A DNA stretch of 64,000 nt, taken from assembly GCF_008831285.2 (NCBI RefSeq), contig NC_045144.1, positions 21,405,716 through 21,469,715 on the forward strand, given 5' to 3'. The notes beneath the pieces were generated by a model that was given only the letters and a program-made list of their open reading frames with translations, had not been told where the DNA came from and searched no databases. Of the stretch, positions 12,330-24,700 are shown one piece after another; the first letter of the stretch is position 1, and each line of letters opens with the position of its first letter. A program made the position numbers and the translations under genes. This stretch comes from Nymphaea colorata (taxonomy: Eukaryota; Streptophyta; Magnoliopsida; Nymphaeales; Nymphaeaceae).

Positions 12330-13860
12330 GAATTCGAGCTTTGTGGAGCCGATCTACGATGGATAATCAAATTTGAACATGAATTCAAAAGGTCGTTTTG
12401 TAGATTAAATGCGAATTAAATATATCAACTAAATCAAGGGAGAATCAATTCCGAAGAATCCGAACCATCCGATTTATCGACTCAGATTGTGAAAAGATAT
12501 TTAAAAAAAAATTAAGCACAAATATAAACATATAAAAATATGAAAATTTTAAAATACATTAAAAAAATAAAAGCCGGCACTGCTGGAATATTTGGGTACA
12601 TAAACCATACACGCCAGCAGAGTCGCTCCCGGAAGTTGCTTGGATAAATAAACCATATTGTGGATTCTGCCGGAAGTAAGACTTCCCCGCCCGCCGTTTG
12701 GAGGGCGGGACCGCGTCGCACCGCCGCTTGAGTGCGCTCCGTCCGCGTTGCATGTCAACTAAAGGGGGAGTCAATCCCACTCTGGTTATGGTCCCCACCG
12801 GCCCAAAGGACCAGGAGAATTCGATTGGCGTCCGGCCGGCGTCGGAGAAGGCGCCGGAAACTTGCCATGAGTCGCGTTTGAATCTGCAGAAAGATATTTA
12901 AAAAAAAAAAATTGTTTCTTGCAAAATAAAATAACATATAGAAAATAATTGGAAAATAAAAAAATATCTTAAAGCAAAAATCTGCAGATTTTTATTTTTA
13001 TTTTTTCGTTACGACAGCCAGCCGGCCACTGACTGTGAAGTCTTTTTTGCATTTTTCTGATGCCTCCTTTTGTAATATGGTATTAAAGACAGGGTCGTTC
13101 TTGAAATTTTCCCCACCTTTTGACCGAAGCCAGGGGGAGAAGGTTTTGGCACGCTGACCAACGCGTCGCCGAGCACCTCGAGAGTTGACTCTTTGACTAC
13201 GGGTCGGTCGTGTCTCCCACTTATGGACGGATCTATCAGATCCAAATCTGGGTGCCCAATCTACACCTGATTTTGAAAACCACGGGTCTCAATGGGAGTC
13301 CAAATCCGTACCCGGTACAGATATGGAGTTTGAGATATGGCCTCACACCGTTAAGTCAAGTATGAGTTTGGCTCTATTAATTTTATTAATCCCTTTTGTT
13401 TCTTTGAATTTGTTAATTCATTTAACTAATTCAATTACGATGAATCGGTTTTACATGGTTGCATGGAATCCAGTTTAAGCTCTACTTGTTTAACATAACT
13501 TTAAACAAGTCATATGCATAACTTTAAACAAGTTTAGGGGCATTTTATTTTTAGAATCAAAGGTTTGATTTAATAAGTAAACTTTAAAAAATTTTAGTTG
13601 TTCTATATTTATAATCTTTAATTTTTTACTTTTAATGAAAAATTTCTACCTTTACTTCTGTGTTTAAAAAAGATGATGAATTCAAGATCATGTGGATTGT
13701 TCTATGTCAGATCAATAAGTTTTATGATGCAAGACATTTAAAAATTTATGACATAATCTTTAACATAAAGATTTATATTCGAGTGGGAAATTAAGGATCT
13801 AAAATATTCGAATTTAAGATGTTGTAGATCTTTAGATTAGATCAGTAATAAAATGAAGCA
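12330..13860. other. Spacer between EF-hand copies B and C
   Basis: Apart from the GC-rich insert it is AT-rich. A moderately GC-rich patch at about 13010-13260 has an open minus-strand frame of 78 codons without a recognisable domain. Confidence 0.4.
12490..12910. mobile_element. GC-rich insert bounded by a direct repeat
   Basis: A GC-rich block (about 12570-12870) sits in AT-rich DNA between two copies of AAAGATATTTA followed by an A-run (12493-12509 and 12890-12910). The boundary repeats resemble a target-site duplication left by retroposition. Inside, a TGG.TA.ATAAACCATA motif occurs twice (about 12595 and 12640). The inner sequence matches no family I recognise. Confidence 0.35.
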
Positions 13861-14233
13861 ATATCAATTTCAAATCAGAGCAATAGGTACTGTGGGCGCG
13901 TGCGCTCGGAGAGAATACGTAGCGTCGGTCGCGCCCCCCACCGGATCTCCTCAATCCCCGGCAAGGAACCGTTTTGCTTCTTAGTGAGAACGGAAAAGCC
14001 TTTGCTGCGATCCACTCTTTTCCCTTTGCCGCCATTAATGGCACCGACTTTGCAGATTCTGCATCCTTCGCGTGAACTCAAAGCAATGAACAGTGAATTT
14101 CTTTCCTCTTGTCAAAATCTGTGGGACAAAAGAGTTTATTCTGTTTTCTGTGTCTCCTTTCACTTTCCAGAAAGTTTTTTATTCAAAAACAACGGCCAAC
14201 CTCTCTCTCTTTAATGGGGAGTTGGTTCTTCCC

Positions 14234-14241
14234 TATAAAAG
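14234..14241 (+). promoter_or_regulatory. TATA box of EF-hand gene C
   Basis: TATAAAAG lies in the shared GTTGGTT..CCCTATAAAAGCCC block, 148 bp before the ATG. Confidence 0.7.
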
Positions 14242-14381
14242 CCCTTGGTTGGGAGCCTCTGTTCAGCAGCGACAACGGTCACACGAAAAGTAGCGCTTTC
14301 TTCTTCCTGATCAGCCTTTCATATCTTCTCTTTCTTCAAAAAGTACAGAAATCGTCGTAGTTGCTAACCTCTGGTACCATC

Positions 14382-14795
14382 ATGAGCATCGCGGTGTTGG
14401 ACGGCGCCACCATCAGGTCCTTTGTTGGGGACGACGAGGCCTTCCGTCGCTCCGTCGATGACCGCTTCCTCTTCCTCGACACCAACCACGATGGTCTCCT
14501 CTCCTACTCCGAGTTCCTCCACGAGCTCCAGCGGCTGAGGGTCCTCGACTCCTCCGGCTTCGGCGAAGAAGAAGCGGCGTGCAGAGGGGAGCAGCTGCCG
14601 CTCATCTATGCCGCCATGTTCCAGGCTTTCGACCGGGACAGGAGCGGAGCCATCGACAGGGCGGAGTTCAGGGAGGAGATGAAGCGGATGCTGCTGGGCG
14701 TGGCCGACGGCCTGGGGGCTCTGCCCGTCCAAATGGTGCTGGAAGACGACAGCTTCCTGAAACTCGCTGCCGACCTCGAGTCCTCTGCCTTCTGA
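14382..14795 (+). CDS. Two-EF-hand calcium-binding protein, copy C
   Basis: A 137-residue intronless copy with loop 1 at 33-44 (DTNHDGLLSYSE, His for Arg as in copy D) and loop 2 at 84-95 (DRDRSGAIDRAE). From codon 45 to the stop it is nearly identical to copy A, while the first third and the promoter are closer to B and D. Its 3' flank, for more than 1 kb, is paralogous to that of copy D, 10 kb away across the RAD51 block. The start is fixed by alignment. Confidence 0.9.
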   Translation: MSIAVLDGATIRSFVGDDEAFRRSVDDRFLFLDTNHDGLLSYSEFLHELQRLRVLDSSGFGEEEAACRGEQLPLIYAAMFQAFDRDRSGAIDRAEFREEMKRMLLGVADGLGALPVQMVLEDDSFLKLAADLESSAF

Positions 14796-15429
14796 TACAA
14801 AATATTTACAGACGCTTGTAGTAGTTAATTTTTTTCAGCTTCATTCGTCTTTTTTGATGTACGCGAGAAGATAGAAGCGGGTTTTCTTTTTCCTTCGTTT
14901 CTTTATCGAGAGGTTTTTCATTGGCAGGAGTTTTTTCCTGCAAGAGATCGTCGATGGAATGGTGGTCTCTGTTTAGTCCTCTTTGGATTTTGTATCCTCA
15001 ATTGTATCGGATTAATCATTGATTGGAGTCTTCTTTGTACTCAAGATCGAAGATGGATTCTTAGTTTCATGATAAAGCTTCCAAATTCCTGAAACTTTTC
15101 TCCGTTCCATTGAATCCCTGCTTTGCCGGTGGCTTAGACGTTTCTTCTTCTGCCGTCTTACTGTACCTTACTGTTGATTTTTTTTTTGCAAAAACCAGAG
15201 GCTTCACTGCATTCATTTGGTTTCATAACATGGTAATAATATGGAAAAATCTCCTAATCTCAACTTGGTATCTCGTATTGTGAATGTTTTCTTCTTTAAT
15301 TGTTCACTCAAATATGAACTTAATTTCTTGTTTTCCAAATATGAACTTGATTTCTTGTTTTGGGTATTGGAACTAAGGATGAGTTTGTTACCGGGTGTAG
15401 ATATAATTTTATATTTGAATTCCAATTAA

Positions 15430-17827
15430 ACTAGAATCAGACTACAATATGAATTTAGGTACATGTGAAATTGGGGTCCGGTTTTGATTTTTGAAAAGTT
15501 TGGCCAACTCTTAATCTGATTAATATATCACCACTCTTAATCCGATTAATACATGAGTTAAAATTTTCTTACCGCAGATTGGCTGAGTATGATTTAAGAG
15601 CTTTTTATTTGTTTTTTCCTTTTGCTATTCAATGCACAAAATTGGAGCTAGAAAAACACAAGGTTAGAAAACATAGACCTGAATTTTTTAAAATTCATTT
15701 TAAAAATAGGTCTAAACTTCTTTTTCCTGTCTCTAGAGTTCAGATAGCAGTAAATTCAGAGGAATAGGACATAGGAATGATACGTATACCGACTTACTGG
15801 TTCAACCATTTAGGATATGAATACTGCCAGGCCTGACCAGCAAAAAAAAATATTGAAAATTATTGAAAAGGTTATTCTTGAAAATTTAAATAAAAATACA
15901 TAAAATAAGTTTAAAAAATAGTTCTAAATATTACACCAATCGGCCAATTTTTCCAATGGAGAAAAGAGATGAGAGGAATATAGCCACACCGGAGAATGTG
16001 CCTAATATCTATGAGCGCAAGCATGTTTTCGAAAAAAAATTATTGCAATTATTTATGAAGATCGTTTTATGGCCTTCGACAAGATCGATGCTCGAGATTG
16101 ACGGGGGATGTTAAAGGATCATATGAAGGCAGTTACATACATTCAAAGGCTGGAGAAGATCATGCTGAATTAATTCAGCACAATCTCAACAAAAAGGAAA
16201 CGATACCCGCGGCCAACAGCTGCTCAACGGTTGGAGAAGATCATGGTCTTGATCTTACCAATCAAGAAACAGAGTATAAGAAACAGAGTATCTCAGGGAA
16301 GGAAATAAAATTCAAACAACTCTGTAACGGTCCCTCCAAAATTTGTGATAGTGGACGTAGGATTTTATTGGAACCACTTTAAAATTTCCTATCTTGCATA
16401 TTTTCTTTCACTTACATCCCAGCAAACTATTCTAAGCACCGGGAGTTCACCTTCTTCTCCCCCCATCATCCTTTTCTTCTTCTTCTTCTTCTTTTTAACT
16501 ACAGGAAACCCTCATTGCCCACCTTCTACTTTATACTCCTGTACTTAAGCCTCGCGTTTGTGTGTTTTTTTAAGAGACGGCCACCTTTTGCTGATAATTG
16601 TCAAAACCTACCTTGCCATCGTTTTTCTCCTCTTCTAACTTTGGCTTGGCTGAGTAAAATGATAGCACTTTTCTTTTCTTCTATACAATAAAATGGAAAA
16701 TGGTTCCCAAGTAACAATTGTATACTGGAAAGCATATAATTTGATTCTACCAAATGATGCATTTTGATGTTAGACGATTCTCTTTTGAACATTTCAAAAG
16801 ACTGTTGGGCTTGGTTTTTAAGAATTTTACTCCGAAACTACAGATGGTTCTCTGTGGTGTGACCTGCTTATATGTGAATAGGGGTGCAGTTCGAAGGACG
16901 GAATCTAATGTGCAGAATTATTTCGAGGCCACAAACCTACTGTCCCCGGAACGTGGATGTGCTAGAAAAATAAATGCAGTCTAGAAAAGTTGAAGATGAG
17001 TACCAGGGAAGCTCACGGTGAAATGGAAGAATTTGAGAGGTCATAGAAGATTTACATTTGAACTGCAAATGGAATGCGATTGAACGAAACGAACATTCAT
17101 CGTTATCAGTCAATCAGTTAACTCGTCCCTTTTCCAAGTTCTGAAATAGTGGACTTGATGAGACGTGGTCCTTACAAAGAAGAAAAATAACTTAGGAACC
17201 ATGAACACGTACATAACTTTAACAACTGACTGTAAGCTGCAAAATACAGGAATAGCAACTATTTGACCTCGCAATAGAAACACAGACAACCTCTTCGAGG
17301 GAGGACCCTCGAGAGTACTCTTCTAACGCCTGATGGACGCATAGGCTTTGATGCAAACAACGGGAATATCGTGCAATCCATAAGCAGAAAGAAGCCCGTG
17401 GGGCTGCTAGAGTCCTAACACCTCCGTTTATAAGTGAAGCAATGCAGGAAATTCCCAATCTTTAGAAGTTTTCTGTCCTTATATTGGGCAGAAAAGAAAA
17501 TTGAAGGCAGGAAGAAGCAAGGACTACCTTTGGCGCGTTTGATGATTAGGGAAAGAACATTCATTTGAGATATACAAAAGAACGTTTCCACACACGCATA
17601 TAGAAATTTACAATGCAAAAATTGCCTTGAAACAGCTGGGTATTGCCTCAGCAACTGCTTTGGAAATAAGCCGTGGACCCCAGTTCATTCAGAAAGCAAC
17701 TGCTTTGGAAATAAGCCATGGACTCATGCTTCTAACACTTAGATGCAGCACTTTCCATCCCAATTTGTAATAAGATATGCATACATATATGTCGGCCAAA
17801 AAACATGAGTTTGATAGCTTGCATCCA
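15430..17827. other. Spacer between EF-hand copy C and RAD51
   Basis: The first part (to about 16080) is still related to the region 3' of copy D (about 25960-26270). A plus-strand frame at 16098-16382 with two GEDH motifs has no recognisable domain. A 38-bp tandem duplication (GCTTTGGAAATAAGCC) lies at about 17657-17730, in what may be the RAD51 3' end. No gene is supported. Confidence 0.4.
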
Positions 17828-20800
17828 TCAGTCCTTAACATCAGTCACTCCTTCCGTGGAGATCTGAAAACGTGCTTCAGCCTCAGCTAAGCATGGTGAG
17901 CTTATTACTTTACAGATGCGCTCTTCTCCCCTCCCCTTGCGTAGAGCAAGCCTAACACATATTAAGTATATAAAAATATATAAAAATCCATATATGTAAA
18001 GCTAGTAAGAGAAAAAATACTGGTGTTGGGATTAAACCTCGTGGTAGAAGCATGCGCAATAATGTTGCCACCAATGGGCTTGATTTGGGGCCCCGCAAAT
18101 ATAGCAGATCCATCCACTTGTGCAACGACCTGATTAGTTATCACGACTGCTACACCAAACTGCAACAAGGAAAATTCGTAAAAAATCTGCAGCACAATCC
18201 GACTGTAGCTTCGTAAACCTAGCTAGATCTTGGTAGAAAGAGCTAACTCTGCTTCCGGTTCAGAGTATCAAGTTCTGTGGCTTAATTTAGGTGACCAAAA
18301 GATGGCATTTTACAGAAGTTCATTAGAGAGCCAAGAATATAAGATGCTTGAGCAAGTGAAATGGACTTGATTCAAGTGTCGAACACAATGAACAAAGACA
18401 ACATGCAACATAAATAATCAATTAGAGGAAACCACTGAAAACCATTTTCGATTTATTTTCTTTTTCCATGAGTCACTACCACCATCAACTATCAATCCCT
18501 GAACCCTAACCTCAAGACAAGTAGGACGAATGACCTACCAACAAAGGACAAAAAGATAGTCATAAAGAATGAAAGAAGAAACTTAGCAAAAGAAATAAGG
18601 TAATGACTACCTCATCAGCGATCTTCTGCAGGCTTCTGAGAAACTTAGCAAGATGCATTTGCCTTGCTGAGAGTTCTCCTCTTCCTGAAAAATCTGTCCT
18701 GTATAGAGCTGTGGCACTATCCACAATCATGAGAGCAAACCTGATCAACAAATTACTCCAAAGATTAACTGCAGATAGAGTGTAGATAATGAAAGGAACA
18801 CAAAAGACCAATACAATGAATAGTTTTCCATATATCAATGGTAATGTGATTAGTCGAGTATGATATGAAGGCCTGCAAGACTAGCAAGTTGATGCTTCTA
18901 AAACCTAGGAATCAACAAGTTTGAAGAATATTAGACTGAAAGGAACAACATGACCGACTTGGAACCTTACAAACAATGACAAGGTCACCTTTTATGCCAA
19001 TGAATCATGGTAATCACCTGAAGGACCATGGACCTAATTACTTATTTTGAGCAAAATTGGTTTTACTCCACCATGGTAGCTAATACCTGCATTATTTCTA
19101 TATAGATTGGATCAGAAGGTTTCTATTTGACATTACGGTTTCCACAAAATAAATCAGTCCAAAACTCAAGCATAGCAAGCAGATAACCAAGTTCAGGCCA
19201 TGCAACTGCCAACTTGGAACCTTTCTGCTAATATGTGTAATCTTAACAGTTCCTAATTATATGCAGTTCCATGGTTGCACTACTATCTTGTAACCTTAAA
19301 AGCTCCTAACTATATGCAGTTCCATAATTGCAATACTATCCGAATTCCTAACAAAGCTAAGCACACCTGGTTTCCACCATCATTGAGGCTGCTTCTAGAA
19401 GAAGCCTTGATTGATGATCAGTATTATAGGCTCTAGCATAAGCGACATTTTCCAACACATCAGCACCATTTAATCCAAATCTGCACTTTCAAAGAGAATT
19501 TGTTAGTGAATATCTTGTAATAGGCAGGGGTTGAAATGGAAAATGCTGTACCTTTCCGCAATTTGTAAGAGCCGCTCTGGCCTAAATGTACCTTCTGCAT
19601 CAATGTACATCGCTTTTCCTTCACCACCTCCTTGATCCAAAGGGAGCTGAAAAACAAAATACTTGATCAACATGCATTTTGAAAGTCAATATATTGTTGT
19701 GAGACACATTGTTCGAAGAAATACATGTAAATAGTTCCAAGTGTTTCGATGTTGATTATACCAATTTTGACTTCAACATTTCTATAATACTGAAAGAGTT
19801 GCAAACTCATTCTTTACTTTTAAAATACTACATTGAAATTCTTCTACTCAGTGCATTACTGTTTTGTCACTTCTATCTTGATACAGGTCCTAAAGATCAA
19901 TCTGCAATTTGGTTCTCAGAACTTCGACAATAGTTTATATTGGTTCTTGTTGCCACTGGATTTTGTCAAGCTTTTCAAGTTCACTTGTAAGAGTGCTGCC
20001 AACGAGCATGAAAGACAAGAACTTAAGATTTAAGAACTTAGCAGCAGATCTTTCTTTCTAGTGTTTCAGACACTAAAAACTTATAAATATCAAACAAAGG
20101 CATAGTATTGCTTCCTGCTTGCATTTTGGTCATAAAAGAAGACACTAGCAGTCTAGACTGGCAAGACCCGCCATTCCAAGAAGCGGGGCCAGTTTGGTTG
20201 TTCTCCAGTTCTGTCTTGAATCCTTCTAATTACAATTAGAAAACATGGGATGTGAACATAACCACTTACTTGGCAAGTTACACACAATGTGTGACATAAC
20301 TGAGTTTTTCCTGAACGAAATTCCCCATAGATCTCAGTAATTGAACCCGTTTCAATTCCACCTGCACAAAAATGGACCTTCTAATGACTACAAAGTAAAC
20401 CTTTGTCTTCATTTTTTAAAAAATAAGAATATAGGTAAATATTAGATCCATTAAGCTGATAAATTTCACATTCCCATTGTAAAATCAATGAACATACCCT
20501 CTAAAACCTTATCAAGTTCTCTGGAACCAGAAGTTAACTTAATGATTTCAAGCCGTTGAGCATGCATCTGGCTAGCACTGGTGAATCCCAGTGGGACCAA
20601 CTTGGATGCTGCACAAGACAAACACACAAAAAATCAGAAGAGGCATAAACTTTTACGATATTATAATAAAAACATGTGCAAGATGGAATTTACTTAAGAA
20701 AGAACTGGACAAAGGACATTAACCACAGAGAAATGTAATTATCAATCACGATGACATGCCTGCTTCAATAATCTTGTCAACTTTTGCCTCACTGATCCCT

Positions 20801-22107
20801 TTGATATGCAAAAGTTCCTTCCTTGGTGAATAGACCACAGCTTCCACTGTACAAAGGCCCGCATCTTTGAGCTTTTTAACATCAACAGCAGCAATTCCAG
20901 ATGCCTTAAATATGGAAAGTTAAAATGATTAATGCGCAACATGTGGTAAATGAAATGTATTATGACATCATATAAAGGGACAAAAATCAACAACGGGTTA
21001 GACTTCTCTAACACAAACTGGATTAAAGAAGAACGATTTATGGCACACTTAGTGGCAGTTTCTCTCTGTGTAGATAAACAAGGGGATACAAAGGAAAAGT
21101 GAAGAGGAAAGAATTTTCGCAACGCATTCCTCCATTTGGCAGTACTGCACTCCCTAAACCATAGCAAAAATTTACCAGGATAAAAGAAATAACGGTTCCT
21201 GAAACTAATGGGTTATAAATGATTGATGAAAAAGCCAACTAAGCAGATACAGTAGCACCAAAATTTATGCCAAACAACAACAAAAAAATTGGTATAACAA
21301 AAAGTGAAAAGTTCATTGGATAAATTCAAAATCGTAAAGAAATCATACCCAAATCAAGAAACAAAGAACCAACATCTGGAAGCAAAATAGCAACAAAAAG
21401 GACGTAGGCATCTAAGAAAGGAAATGAATCAAAGCGTTGTAGTTCATTTGCCTGAAACCAAACAGATCAAAACTAATTAAGATCTATATTACCTAAAGGC
21501 GGAATGAAATTGAAATACAAAAGAAAAAAAAAACAGAAAAAGGCCATCAATTCAGTGGGGCAAACCCAATTCACAATTCAAGAAATCGGGAACGTACTGC
21601 TTCAATTTCCGTGAACCTACCACCCAAGAAACACTAATTATGAAAATCAACTGGTAAGAATAACTCATTTTGATCCGAAAGGTGAAGTGTATCAAGAAAG
21701 CGATGCTCAAAACGACCAAGAAGCAATTCAGCGCCCAAAGTCACAGAAAACGAGGGCAACCACGTGAAGTCACTTCCGAGGGCAAGCACATGAAGCCACA
21801 AAAGAACATCGATCTACAACCCAGCTCCAAGCAGTTGGTCGGAATTACTAATAATCACAACCCACAAGACCCAGATAAGATATAACTTCCTCCGACGTCC
21901 AACCCAGATACCAAAGAAAACCAGACAATTGCAGAAAGCGATCACTAACCAAGCAACACAATCTGGAGCTTATCTGCTTAGTGAAGAATGTATGAAGCAG
22001 AGAGAGGTCACCTGAAGCTGCTCGACGGGGAAGGGACCATGCTGCATATCCTCAGCCTCGTGCTCCTCCTCCACCGCTTTCTCATGCCTGCGATGCTGCT
22101 GCTCCAT
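17828..22107 (-). CDS. RAD51 recombinase, complete, nine coding exons
   Basis: Exons (5' to 3'): 22107-22012, 20904-20760, 20608-20498, 20361-20270, 19646-19552, 19480-19367, 18740-18611, 18159-18038, 17951-17828. They total 1029 nt, giving 342 aa, the usual plant RAD51 length. The product forms filaments on single-stranded DNA and performs ATP-dependent strand exchange in homologous recombination and meiosis, in the nucleus. Visible: [11 protein letters not shown] and the helix-hairpin-helix ([15 protein letters not shown]) in the N-terminal domain; Walker A GEFRSGKT at 130-137; Walker B LMIVD at 221-225; the [14 protein letters not shown] segment; the loop-2 region ending [15 protein letters not shown]-terminus EGVTDVKD. 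Intron 2 begins with GC instead of GT. It is divergently arranged with the proteasome fragment, and an E2F-like site lies between them. No disabling change was seen. Confidence 0.95.
20754..20760 (-). other. Non-canonical GC donor of RAD51 intron 2
   Basis: Exon 2 ends GAAGCAG and the intron starts GCATGT; it ends TGTGCAG at 20609. Only this junction keeps the frame (E-A-A-S-K-L). Using the nearby GT four bases on would shift the frame. Confidence 0.8.
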
Positions 22108-22257
22108 TGGACCGCCTCGCGCGGGTGAGGGAGAGGGAGAGAGAGAGAGAGAGAGAGGGTGAGGGAGATGGAAAGAGGTGAAACCGGACGATCTGATTGA
22201 GAAAGGGATAGAAATTCGGGGAATTTATTATTCTTTTTTTCAAACGCAAGCGCGGTT

Positions 22258-22268
22258 GGGCGCCAAAA
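22258..22268. promoter_or_regulatory. E2F-like site between RAD51 and the proteasome fragment
   Basis: GGGCGCCAAAA reads TTTTGGCGCCC on the RAD51 strand and fits the E2F consensus TTTSSCGC. It lies about 150 bp upstream of the RAD51 start codon, sensible for an S-phase repair gene. The RAD51 leader also carries a GA repeat (about 22130-22160). Confidence 0.45.
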
Positions 22269-22675
22269 TTTTTGTGGAGAACTTCGCCCACGAGGCGGCG
22301 TGGAAACCTGAAGGCTGCTCGTGCTGTGGTCCGCGTCGACGATGATAACCGGACTCAGGCTTGGGTCTTAAAACCTAATATGGGTCGGATAACTCACTTC
22401 AGGAAATGAAGTTTGTATCCGCTGGACCCGATCCAATTACACCCTTAGAAATCTTGCGTAGCAACTGTGCCGGCACGGTGCCTGCGTCGGCCTTTTCCCT
22501 CTACCTCTCCGCCAGTAAGTGTTCCGATTTTCCTCAATTTCGAGTTCCAATTCCTTCCCTTCATTTGGGATTCTTCGTTGTTTCACTCGTTGCCTGAGTC
22601 CGTCGTTCCATTCCAGGGTTTATCCCGATTTCGTGGGGAGGTCTTCGCCTTCTGCTTTTTTGGGCTAACGGAAAA

Positions 22676-23401
22676 ATGTTCCTCACTAGGTAAAAATCAT
22701 CGTCGCCAAGTAAAATGTCTGTTTGGCTTCGCCAAGAGAAAGGATGTTTTGTCCGTCTTTTAGAGTGCCCATCTCATTTGAAGCTTTTTTTTTTCTTTCT
22801 TTTCTTCTTCCTGTTTGTTTGAAGAACCGAGTACGACAGAGGTGTGAACACATTCTCCCCGGAAGGCAGATTGTTTCAAGTCGAACATGCGATCGAGGCG
22901 ATCAAGGTGTGTTTTCCGGTGGATGGTTTTCTTCTAGACTTTCACCGCTCTTTGTTGATTTGCTTTTGTTCTCTCGATCTGATTGAGATGTCGTGGATCT
23001 TCCTTGCCGCTTTTTGTTTTTCGAGCTTATTATGTACCAAAAATGCTAGGAGTGGGCAAAGAATTTGCTAGTAATTGACTGTTGCTTATGTTTTTGTTTC
23101 CATTGGTAACCTCATTTGGCTCTACCTTGGATGTAACAGCGGTTTTATTCACTTTATTTTACTTTAGTTGCGAGTTTATGATAGCATGATATTATGAAAT
23201 TGGTTTCATTCTCGTGCTAGTTGTTTTTATCATCCCAGCCCCTCCATGTATTTTGGTCTATTGCAAACTTATTTATGTGCACCTCTTTCTCTCTCTATCT
23301 CTCTCTTTTCTGTTTTGTAGTTGGGTTCAACTGCAATCGGAATAAAGACTAAGGAAGGTGTAGTTTTGGCTGTAGAGAAGCGGATCACCTCCCCATTACT
23401 G
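22676..23401 (+). pseudogene. Proteasome subunit alpha-5 (PAE), first three coding exons only
   Basis: Exons 22676-22689, 22825-22906 and 23321-23401 join to read [59 protein letters not shown]. This is the N-terminus of 20S proteasome alpha-5, including the N-terminal gate segment and helix H0. All splice sites are good. The next expected exon (EPSSVEKIMEIDEHIGC and on) is not found in the 1.6 kb up to EF-hand gene D, and the intact protein is about 237 aa, so roughly three quarters are missing. It is most likely a truncated duplicate or a gene cut by the rearrangement that made the array. Transcription from the shared RAD51 promoter would give a short open product. An intact copy must exist elsewhere. 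Confidence 0.75.
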
Positions 23402-24700
23402 GTTTGCTCTGCTTTCTCAAATTTATGATTATATGCATAGCTTTAAATTGTTTATGATTTTGTGGACATTTCCTCCATTTCGTTTCACTTTAGTCGGACT
23501 AAGAAAATATAATGAGAGCTCGAAAATAGTTTTTCTGAGAAATAATTACATCATCCGAATCATTAAGCACGAGATCTTAAGTTTTATATGCATATTGGGT
23601 CTTATTTCTGAGTTAGTGCTTGTGCTAGTAGAGTTGCATTATGCTCTGAAAAAGAGCCAAGTTAGAGTTCCACTGACTACAAGCTGATTTTTTCTCTGAA
23701 AAATGTCATATTTTTTTGGGTTTCATGCTGAACGTGAGGTGCATATTTCATTTACCAGCTTGAAGTCTATGAAAAACATTCTAGTCTTTCTATGTTATCT
23801 TTACTGAGTGTATGTGTATTTTGCACCAAATTTATTAATTCAATTCTTTTGGCACATAAAACTTTACCTGTTTTTCTTTTTCCCAGTCTATGCCCTAATC
23901 CCTTTAGATATCACTTACCGGGGAATGAAGAGCTGTCCGAAGCCTCAATCTTTATCTGCCTCTTTTCAGTCATTGCTTCTCAATCAACCTTTTCACATGG
24001 ATACAACCAAATTGTGAAGTTTCATAATGACTTGTATGTGATGTGGCACGAAGAAGGAGTCAAAATGAACTACTAACTTCACTTAGCAGTCAATCTTTGG
24101 GTGCTTATGGCCTTTGTTGAGCCTTGTCTGAATCTGGGTCCAACGGAGTGCAAACTCTAGCAGAGAATTCCTCTCTTGATGTGTATGGACTTGATAAATT
24201 TTGTTTGGCATCATTTGAAAACTTTCAGTCGAGATCCATCAACTGTCGCTTTCGAATATGAAGGCAGATCTGTTGAGTTTCCTGATTTCTTGTAGAGTTT
24301 TTCCACTGTGTTGAGATTGCGTTTGACAGTCTGAAATTGTATTAAAAAATGTGCATGTCAAGACTTAAGATCCATGTTGCACGTTAAAAACCATGTATTT
24401 AAAGCTAAATGGAGAGATCCAATCTTAAATTCATGAAAAAGTCTGAGAAATCACCTCGAGTCTCTGCAGTGAAACTCACTTAAGTTTGCACAACAGTCGT
24501 TCATCCCACAAGTTTATAATTTGCTCCACAACAAACTCCAACGCCAGACTTGGTTTTCTTTCTTATCTAAACTGTTTTTTGTCTATAATTCTTTTACAAT
24601 TCGCGATAAAGAAATCTAGTTAAAACATTAGATTTTGATCAACACGTGTTAATCAAAATGACAAGAAATCGATTGCCGCTATTTTTTCTAATTATAAACA
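23402..24700. other. Stretch after the proteasome fragment
   Basis: Searched in all frames for alpha-5 exons 4 onward; none seen. The DNA is AT-rich with no recognised gene. Homology to the upstream flank of EF-hand copies begins at about 24720 (GTTTTCAAAACAATGGCT), so the rearrangement breakpoint must lie in this interval. Confidence 0.45.

Noticed and set aside
12549-12937. Overlapping short frames in the GC-rich block
   Set aside because: Three overlapping minus-strand frames and one plus-strand frame have no domain; frames stay open because of GC content.
13009-13245. 78-codon minus-strand frame in the B-C spacer
   Set aside because: Looks fairly protein-like but no family, start context or neighbouring exon supports it.
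16098-16382. 94-codon plus-strand frame with repeated GEDH motif
   Set aside because: No recognisable domain and it lies in sequence paralogous to a non-coding flank of copy D.
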